Positions 55,993 to 64,000 of a DNA stretch of 64,000 nucleotides are shown one piece after another. The DNA is from Marasmius tenuissimus (taxonomy: Eukaryota; Basidiomycota; Agaricomycetes; Agaricales; Marasmiaceae): contig JAQOTA010000058.1 of the NCBI GenBank assembly GCA_029532415.1, forward strand, positions 1,612,001 through 1,676,000, given 5' to 3'. A program made the translations under genes and the position numbers. The number at the start of each line of letters is the position of its first letter. Position 1 is the first letter of the stretch. The notes below the pieces were generated by a model. It made no database searches. It worked only from the letters and a program-made list of their open reading frames with translations, and was not told the origin of the DNA.

Positions 55993-58924
55993 TTATCCCT
56001 CGTTCGAATCACTAATCTCCTTCGACTCTGTATCCATCCTTTGTCGCTTGGAAGATCTGGAGGATCCCGGAAACGCTGTTCTACCGCTGGAGACTGGCTG
56101 TGCTTGCTCAGATGTGCGGGGGAATGTGGTTTCTGTGGGATCCGGCCACCTTGTAACGTCGTTCGGCCCATGCTGGTATTCAAGTACGTATTGGTGTTAC
56201 CAAATCGGCGACACGGGAAAGCGACTGAAGCCTTTCACCAGGTCACCTAGTCGGTCCAATACGCTCCGCACAAGATCGAACGTGTCGCGGAACGCACGAT
56301 GTTCGTAAGGGATGTAGGCATTAGGAACCAAACCTTCCTCCGCACGCCGAAAATATTTGATCATGGTGTTCCGTAGAGAAAAAAAGTGATGATTGGTCAA
56401 GGAGTGTATTGCGGGGTTGGAGAAGTTGGCCTCGTATCGCGTCCATAGATCATTACGCATGGTTGCACCTGCGGGCAAGCCCATGAAGGCGCTGCGGGCT
56501 AGTCGCACGTCAGATAGAGTACCCTCGGGGAAGATCGCTTGGTAGAGCGTTTGTCGTCCCTTGTTGACCGGCCTTGGCCCGGGGTCCTTACTGTCCGGAT
56601 TTTCCAGTCCAGCATCCCTGTCCTCTGGGCCGACGAGGTACAGACAGGTCCATAGGCTTACCCAGAACACTGATTCTATGTCGTGGAGAACGTGGTGTTG
56701 GAAGATAAAGGTGGGCTCCGGCTGCTGGTCCATCAGTTCTTCGCCCAGCAATGGATCCCAACCCAAATCCAATCCGGTCTCCTGTTTATGCAGATAATCT
56801 CCCCCTTCAACCTCGACCGACCAGAATCGAGGAGTGCCCTGTGTGATGTTAGCGGATGGCCACCGCATAGAGGCCAGAGCTATTCACGGTCTTCAGTGTT
56901 CCAGTCCCAATTCCACCATAGTGGGCGACGTAATCGTAGTCCCCGAGCCGACCAGTTCCTGAGATGGGATCCCAATACGCGTTCCAACTGCTAATGTCCC
57001 GGTGTACCACGTTGTATGTCCATAGCACCCAACATGCTGAGCATAAAGAACGATTAGAGAAAATAAGCGAGCACGAGAAAGACTGGAACGAACCTCGAAG
57101 TATCCCGGTGACTACCTCAAACGCTGTCCTACGACACGGGGCTGATTCTAACGGGGTCATTCTCCCCTTGAATACAATCCTGTAGTGGAAGCGGGAGGGA
57201 TCGCTGAATTCATGATCCTCGTGCAAGGGCCATACCTGAGACGGGCCACCATGGGGTTGCGCTCTCTGAGAGCCGGAATGGATGGAGCTGGATCTGGTGC
57301 TTTCGGATGTATCAGAGAAAACGCGAATAGAACTGTGGTGGCCGCTGACACCGAGAACTCTGTGGTCAAGTATTTCATGCATCAGCATGTGCAGAAGATG
57401 CTCGTCGAACCATTTCTTCACTGGTATGTTGCCATGATCACGCTCGTCCTGTTCGACCGGAGTCTTGAGGTCCCGAAGTTTGTCCCCTTCGACCACGGCA
57501 CCCTCTTCCAGCCAAACATCCTTCAACACAAATTTAATGGACCTGTCGCCTTCCTTCTTGTAGACCACCCAAACGCGGGTACAGCGACCTGTCGGCTGGT
57601 CGGCTTTGAAATCGCATAAGATCTCCTCTGTGACGAAGACCGTCTCGTTAACGGTGATTTCGTACTGGATGTTAGCGGCCTCGTCCAGCACCCTCTTCAT
57701 CTTGGAGTCTATCCCAATCCGCTCCAGGTAATCAGGGTAGTTGGCATACAGCTGATCTATCCCAGCTTTGCAGAGAGAGGCGTCATCGACTTCATCGGGG
57801 AACGTTATTGGTTCATTCACAACCCCCGCGTCTTCCTCTTGTGAATCAGAAGCGGATGGAGGTGTAGCTGGAGAGAAGTGTTCGTATTTGACTAGCGTCA
57901 ACGCAAGGATCAACGTGACAAGGGGTTTAGGGTCCTGTACCAATGGCCAGAGTCAGGATCACTTGTGCATCAGGTTAGGGAATGACCACGACTCACCTCA
58001 ATCCATTCGAAAGTCTCAGAAACGAAAACGCTGGACCGCGCATGATACCAAAGTCTCGCTTGATCGTCCTCGATGGAGTACCCAAAGGTAAAGAGTCGGC
58101 ATGGGTCATTCCGCATAATGTGTTGCATGCCCCATAGGACCTTGGCCCAGTTCTGCGAGGACAACTGGTCAATGGTACAGAAAAGCAAAAGGGCCAGAGC
58201 CACTCACGTCAAGCACGTCGGGGTCAGACTTCCTTTTCTTGAGCTCTCCGGTAATCAGAATCTGTTCCCATCCTAAGTCGTCAAGGAGTCTGGGGATCAG
58301 GTGAAGGAAGGAGTCCGGGAGTGAAGTGTTCGGTATTTCGCCAGAGATATGTTCCTGCTTCGAGCTATGGTCGACCCAGCGGGTCCCATTGAGTTTAGCT
58401 GCGAGCTCGGCAATACCCTTTATGAATGAGCAAAGTTTTTCGAAAACTCCAGCTTCTATCTTCTTCATCGAGGGTGATTCTGTGGCGTAACCGTAGACTT
58501 TCCCCAACGATGTAAGTGGTGTGTAAGCCTTATCCTTGTCGACTTTCTTAGTGGGAGCGGGGGGGTTGACACTCCTCCTATCTCTTTCCACCTTCTTCGT
58601 TCGTGGCTCCCACCTTTCCTTCAACTTGGCCATGACTTGTTCAACGACGGTGGCGGCAACATGTGGTACGTGATCGTGGAGAAACTCTGAGACTGGCTTC
58701 TCGGCAACGCATCCATACTTCTTCAGCAGTTCGTCGCGAGCTTCAGTGAGGGTAGGAGGTGTTGTGCTGATGTTCGATGGCTTTCGAGGCGAAGAGGAAC
58801 TTGGATGTGAACTCTGATGCGAGGTTTGTTCGAGAGGAGCTGAGTCGGCCTTTCTCTTGGTTCCTCGAGAAGACGAGTAGCCGAATTGAGAGGTTTCGTG
58901 GGGACTAGTATCGTCGCCGGCCAT
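55993..58924 (-). CDS. FunK1-type fungal protein kinase, copy 2, C-terminally truncated by a stop
   Basis: Start 58924 (MAGDDTSPHETSQ). The kinase reads WAKVLWGMQHIMRNDPCRLF, SIKFVLKDVWLEEGAVVEGD, VVHRDISSWNAYW and GDYDYVAHYG, all comparable to copies 1 and 3. The last exon stops at 56197-56199: FPVSPIW then TAA, where the others continue FPVSPLLKHQYVL. The same frame stays open after that stop to 55993 and still encodes HQYVLEYQHGPNDVT and the SSKRQRMDTE basic tail, so the stop is recent. The truncation removes about 68 residues that follow the kinase domain, so activity may remain. The upstream GTG in copies 1 and 3 is followed here by TAG, which supports the start at MAGDD. Confidence 0.78.
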
Positions 58925-59039
58925 AGCTCGAGGATGGTGGCGGTTCAGGAGGGAAGTAGCAATGGCCTATGTCACAGAATGTGACCTGTCGCGTCCTGTC
59001 GCGTCAACGCCTGTCGACGCACCAATCTGAATATTCTGC

Positions 59040-59045
59040 CACGTG
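59040..59045. promoter_or_regulatory. CACGTG motif upstream of FunK1 copy 2
   Basis: CACGTGATACCACGT, 116-121 nt before the copy 2 ATG; the counterpart is at 55221. Spacing differs because copy 2 carries an extra GTCGCGT-rich insertion. Confidence 0.4.
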
Positions 59046-59141
59046 ATACCACGTCTCCGAAATCTTGGACTTTAAGTTTCAGATCGGTAAGGGCACACAC
59101 TGCACAGGCGCGCCATTCCCCGACTCCCCACGAAGGAAGTA

Positions 59142-59492
59142 TCAGAAGAAGAGCATTAAGTAGAAAAAATTGGCGGCAAATGTAAATACTAACATAAATA
59201 GTGAAAGAAACGAACCCTTTGCATTCAAAATCAGTAAGTACAGCCAATAATCTATTAATTTATCCATGCTCTTGAACAACAGATCCACGACTTCCGAGAT
59301 AGACCTGTGACTCGATCCCAACGTCCAACTGAAAGCAAAGATCGTTATCGACGTTAAGGCAAGGGCGCTGATGACTTGCGGCGCAGCAACCAAATCAGCA
59401 TCGCCCACTGGGATCGGCGCGAAGAACCAGTCGCCGTGGCGGTATACTTCGTCAAAGCGTCTGCGAATTCGTCGCAAGAAGTTTCTATCCAT
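59142..59492 (-). CDS. Possible small membrane protein, unrecognised
   Basis: A 116-codon minus-strand frame starts MDRNFLRRIRRRFDEVYRHG and holds two hydrophobic stretches, VISALALTSITIFAFSW and LSLFMLVFTFAANFFYLMLF. The distribution of charged then hydrophobic segments looks like a real two-pass membrane protein. An overlapping frame at 59354-59566 could be a 5' exon (SWIETSCDEFADALTKY). No family recognised and no homolog elsewhere in the window. It lies between the FunK1 promoter and the phosphatase pseudogene. Confidence 0.3.
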   Translation of the reverse strand: MDRNFLRRIRRRFDEVYRHGDWFFAPIPVGDADLVAAPQVISALALTSITIFAFSWTLGSSHRSISEVVDLLFKSMDKLIDYWLYLLILNAKGSFLSLFMLVFTFAANFFYLMLFF

Positions 59493-59717
59493 GAGGGTGT
59501 ACGTCTGTTGACTTCCCAGAACTTGACCAAAGTTTCGATGCCGCTCAGAGTCATAATGGCGAGCAAAGGTTGGTCTTCAGAATGGTGACACAGGGAGACC
59601 CACGACTCCTAATTTTTTATGTCCATGTCTCACGTGTTTTGAAATCACCTGACGAAACTCACGTGCTTTAGCTTGATCGGACGACGACAAAGCCCTCCTC
59701 TCTAAAGAGAGTCGGGG

Positions 59718-60538
59718 AACCGGTCATCAACGTTTCAACGTTCAACGATCGAGACTCTCATGTTCGCAATCAAATCGAGGAGAACGCTCCCAACAAAGAG
59801 AAATTCTCAACAGTTGCCAAAGTGGTCAACGCTGGTGTCGCTTTACTCGTCTATGCCCGTGACGATGGAATAGGGAGGAAAGTGTGCGACGTGCAGACTG
59901 CATGGACTGGAAGCGGTCCTGGCTACATGGGCAACAAGGGGGCTGTTGGTATCAGATTTCGCATACCGGACGAAGACGGCGGTGTTGGGGAGACGTATAC
60001 GTGAGTTCTGAAGTTGGGTCCATGTCGCAACTCGAAATCAGAACTCAATCCGTATGATTACCCAGATTCGTTTGCGCACATCTCACGGCGCACGAACACT
60101 ATTTGCAAGCGAGAATAGCTGACTTTCATCATATTGTGGGCACCCTCTTATTCCCACCTATACCTGGACCAGACACGAATGCGCCATCAACCCTTTACGA
60201 GACAAGCCATCTGTTCTTTGCTGGAGACCTCAACTCCATCTTACATAACCTCCGATCACAAACCTATCGTAGCTCCTCCTTGGTCACCCAATGCCACTCA
60301 ATCCTCGACCCCTCCGCTCATCCGACTGCCGAGCACCTACGCACCGCGATGGGATCCGAGGGCCAACCTTAAACGATATGCGGGAAAGATTCTTGACCGA
60401 ACCATAGGAATTCTGTGGTGGCTGCTTACAATAATCGGTGCTGGATCTGCGGTCATTGGAATCTTCAACTTTGTCATCTGTCTAGGTGCTTGGGGGTGGT
60501 GGAACCGTTCTTCGTCGACGGCAATTGGCACGGTCTAG
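59718..60538 (+). pseudogene. Inositol polyphosphate 5-phosphatase pseudogene (5' truncated, internal deletion)
   Basis: Nearly identical to the intact copy from VINDRDSH (exon 2) onward, with introns retained, so it arose by DNA duplication. Exon 1 is missing. An internal deletion joins CTCAACT to CCATCTTAC. It corresponds to about 383 nt of the intact gene (near 51002-51384), removing the end of exon 3, the third intron and the WTDR block, and it shifts the frame. SDHKPIVA and the C-terminal membrane segment survive downstream in another frame. It cannot make a working phosphatase. Confidence 0.85.
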
Positions 60539-60980
60539 TCTACAAGTCCCCCTCCCCCCTCACATTTGCGGACTCTTGTATATATTTATTATCTGTTTGT
60601 ATGGATGGACACTCGGGATGACGTCGTATGTTAGACGGCGTGCTATCAAGTTGGTGAACGCAAGAGGCGTTATGCGTGTCCAACGTCGTAAATCTGAGCA
60701 GTGAAATAGCAGAAATATGCGTACGAAGCGACACAGATGAGTCCGAGTCGTACCCACCTGAGAATCCAAACTCTTCAGTATCATCAAAACACATTTACAC
60801 GCGATGGGCCGCGTCTGCACGACGTGCTCTTCCAGGACTGGAACAAATTGCTTTTGAAAATACATCGAACCCTGTATATATATGACATATTCTATGCTAC
60901 ACTAAGAAGTACATAATAATCCAAAACATCCAATATGAAGTGCTATGATCCTTGCTGCGTAACGATGCATCGGGAAAAGA
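60539..60980. other. Intergenic between phosphatase pseudogene and FunK1 copy 3
   Basis: About 440 nt of duplicated 3' flank, matching 55540-55990 closely in its second half (AAGAAGTACATAATAATCC). Confidence 0.6.
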
Positions 60981-63942
60981 TTATTCCTCGTTCAGGTCAC
61001 TAATCTCCTTCGACTCTGTATCCATCCTTTGTCGCTTGGAAGATCTGGAGGATCCCGGGAACGCTGTACTACCACTGGGGACTGGCTGTGCTTGCTCAGA
61101 TGTGCGGGGGAATGTGGTTTCTGTGGAATCCGGCCACCTTGTAACGTCGTTCGGCCCATGCTGGTATATAAGCACGTATTGGTGTTTCAAAAGTGGCGAC
61201 ACGGGGAAGTGGTTGAAATCCTTCACCAGCTCTCTGCATGCGCAGAATATCCTGTACACAACACTCAGCCCGTGAACGAACGCAACGTGTCCATAAGGGA
61301 TCGAGACATCAGTAGCCAAACCCAACTCCGCAGTACGAAAGTGAGTGGCGATGGTCGAACGTAGGGCCCAAAAATGATGGTTAATCAAAGAGGAGACTAC
61401 GTCGTCCTTGATGCTGGTGGAATATTGGTTCCATAGATCATCACGAAAATCGTCACTCCCGTGTATACCCAGGAAGGAGGTACGGGCTAGGTGCACTGTA
61501 TCTGAGTCGCCTTCGGGAAAAATCTCTTGATAGAGCTCTTGTCGCCCCGCGTTAACCGGCGCGACCGTGTCCGAATTGTCTTGCCCAACATCCCTATCCT
61601 CGACACCAACGAGGTACAGATAGGTCCACAGGCTCACCCAGTACACTGATTCCAGGTCATGGAGAACGTTGTGCTGGAAAATAGAGGCGGGCTTCGGCCG
61701 CTGGACCTGTAATCCTGTCTCCAACGGATCCCAGCCTAGTCCGGGCCCCGGCTTGGCCGGCTCAACCGGTTTGAACAGATATTTCCCTACTTCGACTTCG
61801 ACTGACCAGAAGTGAGGGGTACCCTGTTCGGCGTTAGCGGATGCAAATCGCGCAAAGCTCTGCGCTACTCACTGTTTTGATTGTTCCAGTCCCAGTTCCG
61901 CCATAATCAATAAGGTAATCGTAATCTCCGAGCCGGCCAGTTCTTGAGCTAGGATCCCAATAGGCATTCCAACTGCTCACGTCACGATGCACCATCCCGT
62001 AGGTCCATAACACCCAACATGCTGAGCAGAGGGAGTGATTAGAAAAAACAAGCAAGCGTGAGAAGCACTGAAACGAACCTCGAAGAATCCCGATGACTAC
62101 CTCCAACGACGTCTTGCGACAAGGGGCCAGTTCCAACGGGGTCATTCTCCCATGGAACACGATCCTATAGTGGAAGCGATTTGGATCGTCGAATACGTGG
62201 ACCTGTTGCAAGGGCAATACCCGAGACGGACCACCACGAGGTTCCGCTCTCTGAGAGCCGGAATGGATGGAACTGGACCTGGTGCGTTCAGAGGTTTCGG
62301 AGAAAAAGCGAATAGATTTGCGCTGGCCGCTGACACCGAGCACCCTGTGATCGAGCGTTTCGTCCATATACATATGGAGGAGATGCTCGTCGTACCATTT
62401 CTTCACTTTCACCTCGCCATGATCTTGCTCATCCAGCTCGACTAGCTTCTTGAGTCTTTTGAGCTTGTCGCCTTCAACCACGGCACCCTCTTCCAGCCAA
62501 ACATCCTTCAAGACGAATTTGATGGACCTGTCGTCTTCCTTCCTGTAGACTACCCAAACGCGGGTACAACGACCTGTGGCATGGTCGGCTTTGAAATCAC
62601 ATAAGATCTCCTCTGTGACGAAGACTGTCTCGTTAACGGTGATTTCGTACTGGATGTTAGCGGCCTCATCCAGCACCCTCTTCATCTTAGTGTCTATCCC
62701 AATTCGCTCCAGGTAATCAGGGTAGTCGGTATACAGTTGATCTATCCCTGCTTTGCCGAGAGAGGCGTCATCAGCTTCGTCGAAGAACGTTATTGGTTCG
62801 TTCGCAACCGGCACGTCTTCCTCTTGCGAACCAGAAGCGGATGGAGGAGCTGACGCACGAGCCCCAAAATCCTGGGGTGTAGCTGAGGAGAAGTGTTCGG
62901 ACTTGACCAGCGTCAACGCAAGGATCAACGTGACGAGGGGTTTAGGGTCCTGTACCAACAGCCAAAGTCAGGATTGCTGGTGCGTCGAGTTAGGGAATGA
63001 TCACAACTCACATCAATCCATTTGAAAGTCTCAGAAACGAAAACGCTGGACCGCGCATGATACCAAAGTCTCGCTTGGTCGTCCTCGATCGAGTACCCAA
63101 AGGTGAAGAGTCGACATGGGTCATTCCGCATGATATGGTGCATGCCCCATAGGACCTTGGCCCAGTTCTGCGAGGACAACTGGTCAATGGTACAGAAAAG
63201 CAAAAGGGCCAGAGCCACTCACGTCAAGCACGTCGGAGTCAAACTTCCTTTTTTTGAGCTCTCCGGTAATCAGAATCTGTTCCCATCCTAAGTCGTCAAG
63301 GAGTCTGGGGATCAGGTGGAGGAAGGAGTCCGGGCGTGAAGTGTTCGGTATTTCGCCAGAGATATGTCCTTGCTTCGAGCTATGATCGACCCAGCGGGTC
63401 CCATTGAGTTTAGCTGCCAGCTCAGCAACGGCCTTTATGAACGAGCAAAGTTTTTCGAAAGCTCCGGCTTCTTTCTTCTTCTTCATCGAGGGTGATTTTG
63501 CGGCGTAACCGTAGACTTTCCCTTCTGATGTAAGTGGAGCGTTAGCCTCATCCTTGTCGACCTTCTCAGCGGGAGCGGGGGGGTTTGTACTCCTCCTGTC
63601 TCTGTCCACCTTCTTCGTTCGTGGCTCCCATTTTTCCTTCAACTTGGCCATGACTCGTTCAACAACTGTGGCGGCAACATGTGGTACGTGATCGTAGAGA
63701 AACTCCGAGACTGGCTTCTCGGCAACGCATCCATACTTCTTCAACAATTTGTCGCGAGCGTCAGTGAGTGTAGGAGGTGTTGTGCTGATGTTCGATGGCT
63801 TTCGAGGCGAAGAGGAACCTGGATGCGAACTATGCGAGGTTTGTTCGAGAGGAGCTGAGTCAGCCTTTCTCTTGGTTCCTCGAGAAGACGAAGAGTAGCC
63901 GGATTGAGAGGTTTCGTGGGGACTAGTATCGTCGCCGGCCAT
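60981..63942 (-). CDS. FunK1-type fungal protein kinase, copy 3
   Basis: Start 63942 (MAGDDTSPHETSQ), stop at 60981. Same exon layout as copies 1 and 2. Core motifs are WAKVLWGMHHIMRNDPCRLF, SIKFVLKDVWLEEGAVVEGD, MVHRDVSSWNAYW and GDYDYLIDYG, then GTPHFWSVEVEVG. The long C-terminal tail is complete (HQYVLIYQHGPNDVT; SSKRQRMDTESKE; DLNEE), so this copy gives the reference for the truncated copy 2. The junction of donor and acceptor around the CWVLWTYGMVHRD segment follows copy 1. The upstream promoter lies beyond the window. Confidence 0.85.
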
Positions 63943-64000
63943 AGCTCGAGGATGGTGGTGGTTCAGGAGAGAAGTGGCAACGGCCTGTGTCACAGAATGT

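Larger units (their letters stand above)
55127..56196. other. Intergenic between FunK1 copies 1 and 2, with phosphatase 3' relic
   Basis: About 1.07 kb. Holds the promoter of FunK1 copy 1, the relic at 55484-55860 and the old 3' tail of copy 2 (56196-55993). No intact gene. Confidence 0.6.
58925..59717. other. Intergenic upstream of FunK1 copy 2, with a possible small membrane protein
   Basis: About 790 nt. Holds a CACGTG-bearing promoter and the open frame at 59142-59492. The first 120 nt match the region upstream of FunK1 copy 1. Confidence 0.5.

Noticed and set aside
1..64000. CRISPR arrays, bacterial operons or phage genes
   Set aside because: No direct-repeat/spacer pattern and nearly all genes have spliceosomal introns.

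Overview
The window looks like nuclear DNA of an Agaricomycete-type basidiomycete (a mushroom-forming fungus). Almost every recognisable gene is split by short introns of about 50 to 65 nt with GT-AG ends. Protein families fit this origin: FunK1-type fungal kinases, a C14 caspase with a fungal C-terminal extension, CHAT proteins, a calcium-responsive-type aromatic amino acid decarboxylase and arrestin-like adaptors. There are no operons or Shine-Dalgarno sites. All exon models were read by eye from reading frame, splice consensus and family conservation.

Layout. 1-6010 (+): the 3' part of an Rgp1-like gene, an ADGF-type adenosine deaminase (12 exons) and an Isc1/neutral-sphingomyelinase-like enzyme. 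6113-15979 (-): two clan CD cysteine protease genes. The first appears to be one long 17-exon gene encoding a fucose-lectin-like propeller, a jacalin-like lectin domain, a helical/TPR-like region and a C-terminal CHAT protease. The second encodes a caspase-domain protein of about 723 aa. 18277-21840 (+): a 1076-aa PLP decarboxylase. 22298-30638 (-): four tandem short-chain dehydrogenase paralogs, each with a TATA-like box about 50-60 nt before the ATG. 31510-34155 (-): two tandem GNAT-like paralogs. 35283-37133 (-): an arrestin-related adaptor.

38024-47443 is a conserved block: an intron-containing tRNA-Arg(CCG), BRX1 (-), CWF18 (+), an aldo-keto reductase (-), ribosomal protein L7 (+), a glia-maturation-factor-like ADF-H protein (-) and an MFS transporter (+). 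From 48.4 kb to the end the DNA is repetitive and duplicated: a degenerate kinase-like gene, an intact inositol-polyphosphate 5-phosphatase-like gene, and three tandem FunK1 kinase genes (-). The phosphatase and kinase form a convergent pair that has been duplicated. Later copies of the phosphatase are reduced to a 3' relic and an internally deleted pseudogene, and the middle kinase copy carries a premature stop.

The most notable object is the lectin-lectin-CHAT gene beside a caspase gene. A carbohydrate-recognition module joined to a protease of the caspase clan, next to a caspase, would suit a non-self-recognition or regulated-cell-death locus. That role is inference. A second point of interest is a 24-bp element containing CACGTG and ACGCGT motifs, found about 500-600 bp upstream of three of the minus-strand genes.
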